Shown: positions 44,206 through 56,805, counted from the first letter of the stretch. The stretch is DNA of 64,000 nt from Celoporthe dispersa (GCA_016584495.1 WAID01000002.1:1054001-1118000), one strand, 5' to 3'. The notes: generated from the sequence alone by a model not told the origin. Numbers and translations are program-made.

Positions 44206-45120
44206 CTAAATTCTCTCCGTCTCATCCACCACGGAACCCTGGCATTGTAGTCATGGGGCAAAGAGGACGAGATTTTGGGCACTTTAGGGCGGAGGCTCGC
44301 TGAGACGCCGCAGAAGCTTACGTGTTTCCCCTAGAGCCGCCTAGGCCGGATCTATGCACAGCTGTCGAACTTGCTCCGCCGGTTCTCGGGCGGCGGACCA
44401 AGGTGACAGTCTGTGTAGGATATGGGTGCGAGGTTCACCAATGATACGAATGCCTCGAATCATCCAGCACCGAGGCCTTATCACCGCGCCGCTCGGTGGA
44501 GACAGAACATCAGCCTACCAAGCGCGACGAGTCGACGAGGCAACCGAGCTGGGTTGATCTCCGGTCAGTGAGACAAGGCAGGTTGTTGACGGACAACGCT
44601 GGAAGGCGGGTCTGCTTCGCAAAGCAAGACATATCACGCGCGGAATAGCTAATGGAAATGGCTGTCCTGGAATGGCGAAGATACGCGCGACTGGCAAGAG
44701 CCACACCGCCGAGGTGATCCTGTGCCCCATTTGTCCAAAGCTATTTTCCTGAAAATGGTTGCCAGCCAGACTGTTCGAGTTGTGGTCTGGACGGTACGAC
44801 AAGTAAAATTACCATCCCCTCTCCGATAGAAGAAACTCTGCTTCGTCTTGACGCGTCACATTGGCTATCAAATAGATCGATAAAGAACACTTTTTACCTC
44901 GGTAGCAAATAGGGCACCTATAGCCTCATCCAGTACAGTGAGTGAGCTGAACCCGAGTCTCATGTGCCGTACATAATCAGTGCTGGGGCCCTTGAAAGCA
45001 CCGTTCCCTCCGCTCAGGGCAGAACTGCTACTCCCTAGCTGTTTCCCATCACAGCGCACTTCATTCTATGCCGTTCTCACAAGCACAGAATACCTCATAT
45101 TTATGAACTTAGCCCTAGCA
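44206..45120. other. Intergenic, convergent 3' flanks
   Basis: 915 bp. I looked for a remnant of a BIO1-type aminotransferase after the BioD-like gene and saw none. No tRNA or repeat. Confidence 0.4.
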
Positions 45121-46225
45121 CTACTGCTTCTTGTTCTGCGCATAGATAAAGTTGGCAGCTTTTGAGCATAATCATTAGCACCCCCATGATATCTACATGC
45201 AAACCATGACATTTGTGGGATGACCTGCGAGCAGGCCGAACCACATTGCCAAGGGCGAAAAGAAAGAGGGAGAGGAGAGAGAGAAACGAGAGGAAAGAAA
45301 CGTGCAGACCCACCAACAGGAGCCAGGCCGTTCTCCCGCGCCCACCGTCGCACACCGACCCTCTCCCCCTCAGGCTCAAACCCCCAATGCTTCCGACCTC
45401 CGGGCCTGCTCAGGTCCAACGGCTCCGAGGTCCCGTTCGCCGGCGCAAACACGAGGAAGACATATCGGTGCTTGCCCGTCTTCTCGGGCGGGCTGGGTGG
45501 CTTGTACGGCATAAGGTCCTCAAGGGAGCCGCCCAGCGTGACCCGCGGGCAGGGAGAGATGCTGGTGGTGGCAGCACCGACGGCGGGTGACGAGGACACG
45601 GCAAGACCGGTGGCGATCCAGTGGCAGAACTCTGACCACTTTGGGTCGTCGCGGGAGGGGGCGTCTGGGTCGGTTAGGGTGAGGATGTAAGTCATGTTTG
45701 TGGTGATGCAGGTGGCAGAGGACTCCGACGAGGGGGGAGGAGGAGGAGGAAGGTGGCGGGCTGCTGAGAGTAATGGCTGGTGGGTCTTGGAGGTTCTTGG
45801 GCTCGAGGGTGTTTCCGAGGTCTGTGTATGTTTTTGAGGACCACCCTGCCTCGACGAGGAGGGAAGGGAGGAAGTCGTCCATGACTTGGATGGCGCCAGG
45901 ATGTCAGTGTTCATGGTAGGTTCTGGACTACAGTATTTACTATCAGGAGTTTGTTTGACTGACCTGTGGGAATGATCTCGGCTTGCTTCAACCTTCAAGT
46001 GAGGTTAGGTTGGCACTGCTCTGCCACATGCACTAGAGGGGAAAGAAGGAAAAAAAAGGTTGCCCACTCTTTTTGCACTTGGTTCTCATCTTTGATGATG
46101 GCTTTCTGCTGGCTGGGATCAAGCATGACCTGTTGTTGCTGCTTTCCATGATCATCCGCCGTGCCTGCTGCTGCCCAGATAATAGCAGGCAGTCCCAGGA
46201 GCAATTTGGCTGCCACCATGTTCAT
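45121..46225 (-). CDS. PEBP-family protein with a signal peptide
   Basis: A phosphatidylethanolamine-binding protein of the kind related to yeast Tfs1, a carboxypeptidase Y inhibitor. Four exons: 46225-46068, 45992-45964 (29 nt), 45884-45314, 45158-45121; introns 75, 79 and 155 nt. About 264 residues. A hydrophobic N-terminus (MVAAKLLLGLPAIIWAAAGTA) looks like a signal peptide. Then come LKQAEIIPT-VMDDFLPSLLV, the anion-pocket motif DPDAPSRDDPKWSEFCHW, GKHRYVFLVF, and the C-terminal ANFIYAQNKKQ. A G6 run at 45732-45737 has one base extra. With five G the segments ...AITLSSPPP and SSESSATC join and the length is divisible by three. The small second exon was identified by the split codons on both sides. 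Confidence 0.85.
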
Positions 46226-46892
46226 TTTCTCAATAATAACCCTATAGAATTTTTTTGTTTTTGGGAAGATTGAGTTCCACACGTGAGATGTGAGAAATGG
46301 AAGAGAAAACCGAGGAAGATTTGGGTTCTGCGACGTTGCTTGCAGAAATAAGTCGAACAAATAGCATCCTGGGTGGTGGGTGATGTCATCAGCATACCTA
46401 GCATTACTATCTACGCTTTCCGTTCCGACAAACACTTCTCGAAAGATGAACCAACGATCCCATACCGTGTTACAAGGCAGTCCACAGGCCATGCGAGTGG
46501 GCTACTCATTACTGTTTATAGAAGTAGCCAATGATGACTTGGTTGTGTTCTCCCCTCAAAGCTCAAGGCAGACAGCTCAGGCCAGCGCACATTCCCTCCT
46601 CTCCTACGAGTCATCCTTCATCGCATGTCAAGAAGGTCTATGGCATGGTCGGCATTGGGTCTCTCTCTGTGTGAACATCCCCTGTGTTGTATATTCTCCT
46701 TATTCCGTCACACTGAACGGCTGCTAGTACACCAGGCTCCATGAACCAAACCGGATGATGCCCCCCAAAGGTAGAGAGAAAAGAGCAATCAACCATACTA
46801 CACCACAATCCAACACCACCCAAGTCATGGACACATAAGAATCCCTCGGCCCATCCAATCTCCCTCCCTATCCCTCCATAGAAGAAACAGAC
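46226..46892. other. Intergenic between the PEBP gene and the 46893 gene
   Basis: 667 bp. The part next to 46225 is the PEBP promoter. The rest is the 3' flank of the next minus-strand gene. No motif stands out. Confidence 0.4.
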
Positions 46893-48322
46893 CTAAGCAG
46901 TGACGCCCAGGGCAGAGTTGAAAGCATCCGCGGCCGCCTGTCCCGTCTGGGCAGAGGCAGCAGCCGCGGCCGAGGTGCAGGCCGACACCGCGGCCGCAGA
47001 GGCTTTGCAGGAGGAGCCGAGCTGCTGGCAGATGAAGTCCGAGATGACACCGATGGCCAGGGCGGAGCCGTGGTTGAAGTCGGTCTGGTCGGCGGCGGCG
47101 AAGGCGTCGGCGTCGCTGCGGTCGCTCTGGGGGCCGAAGGAGATGGCCGGGTTGCTGCAGGAGCCGAAGTCGAGCGCGGCGCGGCGGTGCTTCCAGAGCT
47201 TGCGGACCCTCTTGGCGGAGGAGGAGGCGGCGGCGTTGCACTGGCTCTCTGTTTGTCTTGTTGTCAGCATTTCATGTCCACACGCGTGGGTAGGTAGCCC
47301 GGGAGAGAGAACATACCCTGGGTCTCACAGTCGGACACGGAGAAGTCGGCTGTGCCGGCGTTGGCGGCATCAGCACAGGCGTTGTGCTGGATCGAGCAGC
47401 TTCTCTGGAGGGCGGCACCCTCACCGACGAAGGTGTCGCCGTTCACGGAGAAGGGCCTGGTGCCAGTGGAGCTCTGGACGGCGGGGGCAGCGCCGCCTAG
47501 GGTACCAGTGAAGGTCTGGACGTTGGTAGAGGAGGCGGTGGAGGTGGCGCGGGGTTTGACAGCGGCAACGGCAGCCGAGATCTCGGCATCGGTGACGTCC
47601 GGAACCAGGAGGTTCTGGCTGATGATGCAGCCTACAGCATCATTGGCATCATCGCAGGTGTTTCCGGCGCCAGTTGGGTCACCAACCTACATCACATCGG
47701 GTCAATAGGGCGGCACTATAAAAAAAAAAAAACTGCCAGTGGGGAGAGAGGGAGACTGGTAGAGAAGAAGACTGACAGTGCCGGGCGCGAAGGTGCCAGT
47801 CTGGATGGCCAGGGTAGGGTCAGCACCGATGGAGGACAGCTGCTTCGCGACGTTCAGGGCGATCTGCTTGTTGCCCGAGGCGGCGCCCGAGGCCGGATCC
47901 TGGTGCTGGCTGATGGCCGCGATCTCGGGGTTCTGAGCGGTCTGGTTGCAGAGAACCGAGGCGAGGCCCACGGCGCCCGTGTTGCGCTCCAGGGCACGGA
48001 ACATAATGGCGTTGGCCTGGCCGTCGACGTCGCCAGCAGCCTTGGCATTGGTGAAGGCCTGATCGGCGACGATCTGCTGGAGGCAGTCGAGGTTCTGCAC
48101 GTTCGGGGCACCCTCGGCGGCCGCGGCGTTGCCCAGCAGTGCGAAGACGGCGTCCTGGATCTGGAGCGGGTTGTTGAGCTGCAGGTTCGTCTGCGTGGTG
48201 GCGAGGATGGCCTGGTGCGAGTGCTCCTGGGGCACCTCCCTCTTGGCCACCGCGGGCTGGTAGGAGATCTCACGGGCAACGGCCGTGCCGGCGAGGGCGA
48301 GGAGAGTCGATGTATACCTCAT
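46893..48322 (-). CDS. Secreted protein of an ascomycete family of unknown function
   Basis: 423 residues in three exons: 48322-47777, 47686-47317, 47248-46893; introns 90 and 68 nt with clean GT-AG ends, and the frame is kept throughout. A signal peptide (MRYTSTLLALAGTAVA) opens the protein, then a Kex2-like KR. Residues about 30-180 are helical and Ala/Gln-rich. The middle has VGDPTGAGNTCDDANDAVGC, a sequence I associate with a widespread ascomycete family of secreted proteins without assigned function. The C-terminal third is Ala/Ser-rich with six Cys or so (ESQCNAAASS, DFICQQLGSSCKASAAAVSAC). This is probably a cell-surface or extracellular protein. A GPI signal is not evident. Confidence 0.75.
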
Positions 48323-51300
48323 CTTTGCGGTCTATGTCGAACGGGAAAAGAGGGGGTATAAAGTGAATGAGAGACGGGTTTAAAAATAAAAAAATAAAAA
48401 AAGGACCGGCCTAATCGTATTACAAGAATGAAGAAAAGAGCGTCAAGCTGTTCAAGTTCCCAGAACTACTAAAGAGTGAATACCGAAAGGAGAGTGTGAG
48501 GGAGTAAGAGAGAGAGAGAGACCTGGAAATCTGTGAGAGGATGCCTCGAGGCTGCTCGAAGATATATACAAGAACTCTGGACAGGGTGGAAGCGGTCCTA
48601 TGCTGCAAGTTGGCGCTTGCAGCTGTGATCCGCCCGTCCAATGCAACGACGGTCCTGGCCAGTCTTGCAGCCCCTGTTCCAGCACGAACCTGGATGCGTG
48701 CCAAGTGGTGAAGGGGGAGGGGGTCACCGTCCCACGACGAGGGCGCATGCGATGGCCCCGGAATGATGCCGTTCGACATCGGCCATGGTGGGGTCCGGAA
48801 TAAGGTCGTGGCAGAAAACAGGAGCCGTTCGACAAGTCCCAGACCCATGGCGGCCTGATGCAAGCAGGGGTGGTTCAATGGTTCATCCAGATCTTGGTGA
48901 GATCCATCCATCGCCAAGGGGCTTAGGATGTGCTGCCATGGTAGCTGCCGGACAGGGGACTGACCAGAAGAAGTGCCTGGTACATGTGCGTGTGTGTTTG
49001 CTATATCCAAAGTCAGCATGTTATATCTAGACCCTGGCATCACTGGCTAAACACAGCGTCAGTCGCGAGCCTCGTTCTTTGACGACGTCAACAACGGGTT
49101 GTGCAGCCGTCCTGGAGAGCCTCTCGATGCAGGCCTGCTCTAGACCATCGCGTATTTCCACATCGTCCACTCAGGACCTGGACTTGTAAATGAGCCCTGC
49201 GAAGGCGAGCAACTTCATGGGTCCCAAGGACGGCGCGTATGTCTCACGATGATCAACGTGCATCACTGCTGGAATGGCGCACGAAGCAGACCACCGTCTC
49301 CACCTCCACGACGCATCACCTTCTTCTCTTCCTTCTCCTTGATCAAGTGACAGCTGCATGAAGATCAGTCCAGCCGAGCAGACCTTGAGATGCGCCGAGG
49401 CAACGCGGGCGGCTGTACGAAGATCCTCGAGTTCAGACCGTCGATCGTGCGTCTCATGTCTCGGATGCAAGCGAGCAATGACAAAGGGGGCGGGGGGAAG
49501 TTGGGGACCCGGGGCAGGTCCAGTGCAGGGGTTCCCCTAGCCTCGCCTCACCTGCTCCTCCCCTTCTTGTCTCCCCCACAAGTTCCACAAGCATATCAGG
49601 TTTTAAACTTTTCGAGCCTCAAGCAACCGATGCGATATGCTTAAATGACCTTTGTGAGTAGCCGAGGCCTTGCCTTGTCTTGAGCAGCCAGGGCCTGTAT
49701 TTCTACCATTGATCGGGTGTGCACAGCCCACTATGCGCAAGTCGTACGGACTCACGCTCCATGAACACCGCCCAACAATCTCCTCATTGATGTATTCTTT
49801 TTCTTTCCTTTCCTGTTCCTCTCGCCACACACGTCTGAAGACGCCCATGACGAGGGGGCAGGATACCGTGTGTCTTGCGTCGTCAAGCGATGCGTATGTG
49901 CGTGCCCACATGAGGCAAAAAAAATCATGTCGCATCTCGTGTATGATCTACGCAGGCCGCCCAAGGAAAGCCCTGCAGCACCCACACACATATCGACGTC
50001 GTCTCCTCCGCCCAACGCCTCCCCAGCACACATGCCAAAACACACACACACACACGCGCGCGCGCACACACACATGCACACACACACACGCGGGGCTTTT
50101 TTTCTCTGCAGACAGCTCAAAACCTGCTCAGTACACGCCCATCCCGGCCGCCACGCGGATAGGGGAGCTGTCCGCAGGTCCTACCTGCGTCCTGTGTGTC
50201 CCAGAGCTGTCGGCAAAGTCACGAGTTCATGAACCCGGGGAAACAGGAGCTTTGTGTACACCATTTCTTCTTGTTCTCCCCTGCGACTGGCCTCGGGTCT
50301 TGGTGCCGATACTGCTCGATCGCCCAGCCCAGATTTACTTTCCACCTCGGACGAACTCCCCCATCCCCCCTATACAGCGGTAAGTAGGAGATCTGCAAAA
50401 GGCTTATGTCTCGAACAGCCGCGCGGTGATCCCAGCTGCTGCTGCTTGATCGCCCGCGCTGGCTTGGGTTGTGTCTCCTGTCGCCATTGTCGGACGAACC
50501 TGTCTTGTGTGGATGGTGGCGGCGACGAGGATGGGATCTGCGATGGCTGGTGGTGATCTCGAAACGATGTGCACGATGAGGTGAACCTTGAGAATCTTTG
50601 GCTTTCGGCCGTGTTATCCGTCAACAGTTCCACCTGGATTGGGCTACACCCACGAGCGAGATGATAAACACCAGCCTATAGCCTGCTGATCCAAGCGTGG
50701 TCGGCCATCACCAACTGTCTTCCTCGCCCGACCAGTAAACGATCGTCAGGGCGATGAAGATCATGCAACTAGACCTACCAAAATCCCACCCCCACGTCGT
50801 CTCCTCTCCCTCCCTCCGCCTCCATGTACCTTATGCAGACGAGAACGCCCGGTTTTCGGCTTGGAATACTCGAGAGTCCCGAGACCTTGGCATATGTAGA
50901 CGCACTGATTTTTTGGTGGTTAGGTTTTCCACAAAACCATGGATAGGTCGCATGGCCATTGCTTCCCCAGAGCGGCATGACGACGAAAAAAAAATTTGGT
51001 CCGGGTATGTTATGAGCCGGACATGTCTGAGGGCGGCCTCTCTTGGTCGCGTGGAAGACTATCAAGATATTGTCAGCGGTTCCGGATCTTGACCTACGTC
51101 TCAGTTTATTTTTGACCAACGCCTTCAACTAAGCCGTGTGCCGTGACTCTTTCCATGTCACATGATTCTTCCTGTGTTGTACCTCCCGATTCCAGGGCCC
51201 GTGTTTTGTTAAAACTGGCTTTTTTTTTTTGTCGTGGTAGGTTGCAGGTCTTGGCGTTTTCAGGCAAGTCCCATGACTGAACCCCGGTGTCCAAACAGCT

Positions 51301-51618
51301 GATATAGAAGGGGGAGAGGAAAAAAAAAAGGATTGAAAGGTTGTTCTTGGTTTTCTCAATGCTCAGACGTTTTTGTACAATGGCATTGAAGGCGAGCCGC
51401 TCTAGTATAAATTCCCGCCTGTTTCATCTTTTACCTTCCACCTGCCTCACCTCCACCCTTTCCCCGCCCGCGCTATGTCTATGGCCTGGTGACACTTTGT
51501 CTCTTTCAGCAGCTGGAACGCTGCTGTCGTCGGTTCTCCACGCCGTACTCGTACACTTTCCGCCCTTTTCCCCTGCCGTGTGTGTGTGTATGTATTCGTG
51601 TGTGGGGGGGGGAACCGT
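48323..51618. other. Gene-poor region between secreted-protein gene and RIP1
   Basis: About 3.3 kb. The left end is the promoter of the 46893-48322 gene, with a TATATA element at about 48562-48568 on the minus strand. The centre carries the CA/CG tract at 50041-50093. Minus- and plus-strand frames here (for example 48420-49043 and 49670-50383) are rich in His/Thr/Pro from repeats and show no domain. Confidence 0.45.
50041..50093. repeat. Alternating purine-pyrimidine tract (CA/CG)n
   Basis: About 53 bp in strict pyrimidine-purine alternation: CA units, then CG units, then CA with one TG, and CG at the end. It is the type of sequence that can adopt left-handed Z-DNA and is likely length-variable. 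Confidence 0.85.
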
Positions 51619-52689
51619 TTAGCCGATGATGAGCTTGTCGTCCTCGCCAAAGTCGTACTCTGGGACCTCGAGGTTAAGGGGAGCAGGGCCCTTGCGTATA
51701 CGTCCAGAGATGTCGTAGTGGGAACCGTGGCAGGGGCAGAACCAGCCACCGAAGTCACCAGCCTCGCCGATGGGCACACAACCCAGATGCGTGCAGACAC
51801 CTATGTATCATCTGTCAGCCACTGCTTCCAGATAAATTGTGCGAGGTGCCTCGCTGCCAGTACAAGGGAAGGGGCTGCCGGCCCAGATAAATCCTGAGTC
51901 GCAGTCCCATTTTATTTGGGGGAGGTCGGTCCTTACCCAACATCACCAGCCACTCAGGCTTCTTCACACGGTCCGCGTCATCCTGAGGGTCTCGTAGCGA
52001 TTGGATGCTGACCTTGCGGGCCTCGGCGATCTCGTGCTCGGTACGGTGTCGGATGAAGACAGGCTTGCCACGCCACTTGATGATAACCTGCAGGACCCGG
52101 AGGTGTCAGCACAAACAAGAGGCCATTGCGGAGTAGTAAGTAGGAAAACACTCACGTTCTTTCCCTCTGGGATAGCAGCAAGATCAACCTCGACCTTGGC
52201 CATGGCCAAGACATCAGCCGATGCGGACATGTTCTTGAGGAATTCTGCCGGACAAAAAAGCGTCAGCTCCACTCATACCGACCGCAACCGTATGAGCCTC
52301 TCCTCCTGGAGCCCGTCTAAGCTCCCCGTAGCCCTCCTCCTGACCCAATTGGTCCTCCCTCCAGCCTCCCCATCTCTCTTCCTAGGCGGTTCTCTCTCTC
52401 TCTCACCTTGGATCGTAGACTTGGCACCCATGGCCGTAATGCCGCCCATCCCACCGACGATGAAGTATTGGTACATCAGGTTCTTGTTCGGCGAGCCCTT
52501 GGAGGCGTAGTGGCTGAAGTCGGGCACGCGGGTGGTGGTGCGCTCGCCCTTGAAGGGCGACTCGTAGGACGAGCCAGCGGCGTCGGTGCGGGCGGCGGTC
52601 GTGGACAGGCATCTCGCGGCGAGCGGGGAGGCTCGTGTAGTAGCTGCTGAGCGCGCGAGGGCGCGGGCGGCAGTCGATAGGGGTGCCAT
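51619..52689 (-). CDS. RIP1: Rieske iron-sulfur subunit of the cytochrome bc1 complex
   Basis: Transfers electrons from ubiquinol to cytochrome c1 in complex III of the inner mitochondrial membrane. Four exons: 52689-52407, 52244-52156, 52087-51937, 51800-51619; introns 162, 68 and 136 nt. 234 residues, normal. The N-terminal presequence (MAPLSTAARALARSAATTRA) is followed by a transmembrane helix (YFIVGGMGGITAMGAKS). The 2Fe-2S ligands are Cys177, His179, Cys196 and His199 in CTHLGC and CPCHGSH; Cys182 and Cys198 form the usual disulfide. The protein ends DDKLIIG. No frame break occurs here, although short runs are present. Confidence 0.95.
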
Positions 52690-53215
52690 TCTGAGAGAGA
52701 GGAGTGGGTGGTGGGCTGTGTGGGTGTTGGGAGTTGAGGACGACGACGATGATGCTGTTGATGAGGTCTTTTCCCCGAAGCTTGGACTTGCCGGGAGCTG
52801 CCAAATTCTCGGTGGCCTGAGGCGCCAATTGCAAACGGTTGTTGGCTGATTGGTCTGCAGCTTGGTTTGGAGGTGGGTCTGACCTCTCGCCCGGATTCAC
52901 CCGGCCTCGAACCCTAACCCTGTTATCTATTGTGAAATCTTCATTACTTGTTGGTCGTACTTGAGGACACGAAGGCAATGGTATGAGATTCAATAGTGAA
53001 GCCTCGATGCAAGATGCTATTTGTGATAGTGAAGAGGTTTAAAGTCAGATTCCTTATATTGAAAAAAAGGTATGGACTTGTCTAGTCACCTCTGAGTGCC
53101 TCAAGAACCCAAGTCAACAGCGGCGAGACCCCTCATAATCATCACAACAATACTTGTATCTACCATTTATGACCTGGTACCAGAATGAAACGTCCTCCCT
53201 CCCATTCTCTCGGCC
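52690..53215. promoter_or_regulatory. RIP1 promoter and DDB1 3' flank
   Basis: 526 bp between two minus-strand genes. The part close to 52690 should hold the RIP1 leader. It includes one telomere-like CCCTAACCCTG at 52910-52922, which could be a single Tbf1/telobox-type site. Telobox-like sites are known upstream of ribosomal and some mitochondrial genes in fungi, but function here is unproven. Confidence 0.35.
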
Positions 53216-56200
53216 TTAATGCATCCTCTTGAGCTCCTCAATGTTGTTCCTCATATCCTCAACACTTGGACCGAGCCCCTGACATATGACCTTCTGCGCC
53301 TCCTCGTCCATATCTAAGAACCTCTCAAGAAGCTCGCCGTCCAGGAACCGAAAGGGGCCGGCGCCCTCTCGCTCTGCGTTCTTAAAGGCTCTGTATTTCT
53401 CAAACTTGAGCTCGCCCGCCGTCTGGACAGCCTCAGCCATCCTGGACTGGAAGCGCAGGAGCAGGTCCTGGGCGTGTGACGCCACGGTTCCGAAGAGGTA
53501 GATGGCGCCCTCGACCTATGGACAGCGTATGGTCAGCCTCTTGGGTAGCACGTATTGTAGGGATGGGGTGGCTAGGAGTGGCCGACTGACCGTTCCGATG
53601 AATGCTTTCGGTATGATCATCGAATTCGGGTTCGTCTCGACGGCTATCTTCCGTATGCGATTCACCATCTCGCCCAGGTTCATCTCACTTGTCATCTCCA
53701 TCTTCCTCTGGTCTTCAAGCGTGGGGCCGTTTCGGTTCCGTCTCAATACCATCAGGTTGCCCTGGGCGTCCGCTTCCAGCCACGAGTCGTCCTCGATGTG
53801 ACAAACAGCGGTGGCCCAGGCAGACTGGTAGTGTCGCGCCACCTCCATCAAAGCCTCGGCCTTCTCCTCCGTGGCAGGGAAGTACTCAACGAGTGCGATG
53901 GACTTCATGAGATCCCCTATCGCGATGATATTTCCCTCCACCGCCAGGTCCACGGGAAACGTGGCAGGCCTGTGTGCCGCCAGCCGATGGAACGAACCTG
54001 ATGTTGAGGACTCCTCAACATACCTACCTACCACCACACTCTTGGTCAGCGAGACAACAATGACGTCCTTCTCTAGGACCGCCAGGCACCGACAGGATCC
54101 CTTAAATTTGTGGCTCGCCAGGAGGTAAGGGTTCCTGTCGCTGTCTACGCCTAGAACCAAGAGGCGGCCCTTTGTCTCGTCAGCTTGTGGGGCGGCGTCT
54201 TCCTCGGTCATGAAAGTCGTGCCCACGAGGAATCGCTCCGCTGGTCTGCCGTATGAGTCCGGCAATGTTGCGCGTATCACACACTCCACCAGCTCGGGGG
54301 ATGAGGACTGGTCCAGCTGGAACGGCCTTCCGACCCTGCTAAAGATGACCTCGTCGACGAGCTTGAATGAGCTCGTGACGACCTCCTCACCGTGCCAGAG
54401 CTCGCGCTTGACACAGCCAAGACCGAAGACCTGCTCTGTGGGCGAGTATGCGATCCTCCGTACTGTCTCGCCCATCTCGAGTGGAGTCACGTGTGTCCGC
54501 CTCTCGGTGTCGATCCTCGAGATCTTGATGGTTGACTCGGTCGCTACCACTACCGAGTCGGGATATGCCTCTGTATCAAAAGCGCAGACATAAGTTGCGT
54601 CCTCTGCTGTTACCGCCGAGTATACGATTCTGCCTTCGGAGCCATAGATCAAGCTGGGGTTTTCTGTTGTCGCAAAGATATTTGTGAGACCATCAGGGCG
54701 AGGTAGTAAATGGAAGCGGGCTTGCTGCGTGCCTAATCTCACGCTCTTGCGCCCGCTCAGCGAGAAATCTAGGGCCACGCTGAAGGTGGCAACAATTCCG
54801 TCTTCCATGGAGACAAAAAGTGTTGGGCCTCCCACGCTCTGAGGCAGGGTTTGTATTAAGGCAAGGTCCCGAGGTATCGAGGAGTTGTCATCTGTCTTCC
54901 TCATGGCCTCGCCTTTCCGGGGTTCCAGCGTTGCGAGCTCCACAATCGAGATGTTGCCGGATGTGAAGAACCCAACCACACCTGCATCGAGCAGATGAGG
55001 GGGAGGCATGGACGCAAGCTACCTGGTCCTTGTTTTCAAAGTCCTTGCTCGCTGAGACTGCCAAGTCTTTGCCGATGTCGAGAGACACAAGCGACTTGCC
55101 GTCCACAGACAAGAGGACCCAGTTCGAATTGGAGGAAGCCGCGGTGATGACCTCGCCGGGAGGACTCCATGTGGCGACAACCATGTGATTCTCAGTGTCC
55201 ATGAGAGTTACAGCGGCTGTCGTGACCTGCAGCCGCCGGTTGTTCGGAAGGTCGACCGCCAAAAGGGTTTGGTGCTCGAAAGACATGCCCTCAAAGGCCT
55301 CCACCTCCTCGACCTCTCCAACCGCGTCAAATCTGAAGACTCTTGTTTCCGTTAAGAATGACACGGCAAGGGCATCAGCCTTTGCCGAGCCATATGGCTT
55401 GAGCGAGAACAGGCCCCTCACATCCTGCAGATCAGCGAGGATACCGATATCCTCGAGGCCCACGCCACTCCGCACGCTCCTGAGACTACCGTCCTTGTGC
55501 ACGCCACTGCCGGTAACGAGGCGAGCCTGGCCAGACGAGTAGGTATTGCCCAGCTGGCTGTCCCCTTCTCTATTGCCCATATCCATAACGGCAAAATCAA
55601 GCACCGGGGCGACGTTGTGCAGGACTTGGGTCAACTGCAGGTACTGTGCGGGATCGTCACCAAAGTCTACCTTCCAGAGCTGCGAGTCTCCGTAATGCGA
55701 TCCGACAAAGAGCATGCCGTTCATGTAGACCAGGCAACTCGCGCGGGACGTCTTTCCGAGGTACGCAGTCTCCATACTCTGGACCACCACGCCGTCGGTA
55801 TGTATCGTGAGCAGGTACATCCGGCCGTACTCGTCTGCCAGGAAGTAATGCCTCTCGTCGTACTCGGCCCAGGCCACAAAGATGGAAGCTTCCTTCAGGG
55901 GTGCCTCGACCACGGCGTGCGTTGTATCGTCCACATAGGTAAAGCGGGTCTCGCCGACCACGATGATGCCGCCAAGGAACGCCCTGTCGTCGGCCGCTCG
56001 GAAGTTGTGCCTCTTCTCGTTTTCGACCTTGCGGACTGGTATGAGCAGGGCCGCGCCGGGATCTGCTATGTCTAGGGAGATCTCTCTGTCCTTGTTTGGG
56101 TCGAATCTTGAGGCCTGGGTATCTTTGTCGTCGGAGGTAAGGCGATAGGTAGCGAGCTTCGAGTCAGGAAAGTCGGACCTTGACTGGTAGAGGAGGGCGA

Positions 56201-56805
56201 TCTTCGGGTGGCCCGTCTCGGAGTAAAGGAAGGTACTGGTCTTGATGAAGAGCTCGGACAGCCTGACCGAGTCTGTCCACTCGAGCTCGTTTGCCTTGTT
56301 CTTGCGCGGCAGCAGTCTCAGCATAGAGAGCACTCCTTCCCACAGGTGCATCACAATAAACCTGCCAGTCGGGTCGACGATGGCCCTGTCCTGGCTCTGC
56401 GAGTCGCGCATGTACTTTTCTGCCGCATCCTCGAATGACTGTGCCGTCTTGAGCTGCTTCTTCTCCTCGTCCCAGACCAATGTGAAGTATTGTGACCTGT
56501 CGGTACCGACGAAGAGCAGTTCGGTAGAGAAATCTTTGGGCCGTAGCCTCTGGATTATGGAGATCGTGCCATTGATGACTTTCGAATGTCTCAACACCAA
56601 CTGGTGGGTTTCTGTGAGGCCGTATATCTCGAGTCGGTTCGCCTTGCTACAAGGAGATCGTCAGCATCAGCTACAAGAGAGGGAGATAGGCCACCACCAG
56701 CCGGCCTTACGCAACAACCAGACTCTCCTCCTCCTCGCTAAACAGCCTGATCTGAATAGCGTGGCGGATGCTGCTAGGCCGATGGATGGGCGCAATGTAC
56801 GCCAT
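53216..56805 (-). CDS. DNA damage-binding protein 1 (DDB1)
   Basis: The adaptor of CUL4 ubiquitin ligases, acting in UV-damage recognition, replication licensing and, in Neurospora-type fungi, heterochromatin formation. Exons: 56805-56711, 56646-53591, 53515-53216; introns 64 and 75 nt. About 1149 residues, close to human DDB1. N-terminus MAYIAPIHRPSSIRHAIQI. Three beta-propellers are expected; near the C-terminus are IADLMKSIALVEYF, SWLEADAQGNLMVLRRN and FRFLDGELLERFLDMD, the DDB1 signature, ending IEELKRMH. A G5 run at 54999-55003 has one base extra. With G4, ...QVACVHAS continues into PHLLDAGVVGFFTSGNISIV and the length is divisible by three. As given, the protein would end near residue 590. 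Confidence 0.92.

Noticed and set aside
49870..50232. 120-codon His/Thr-rich frame over the CA repeat
   Set aside because: Composition comes directly from the microsatellite; no other support.
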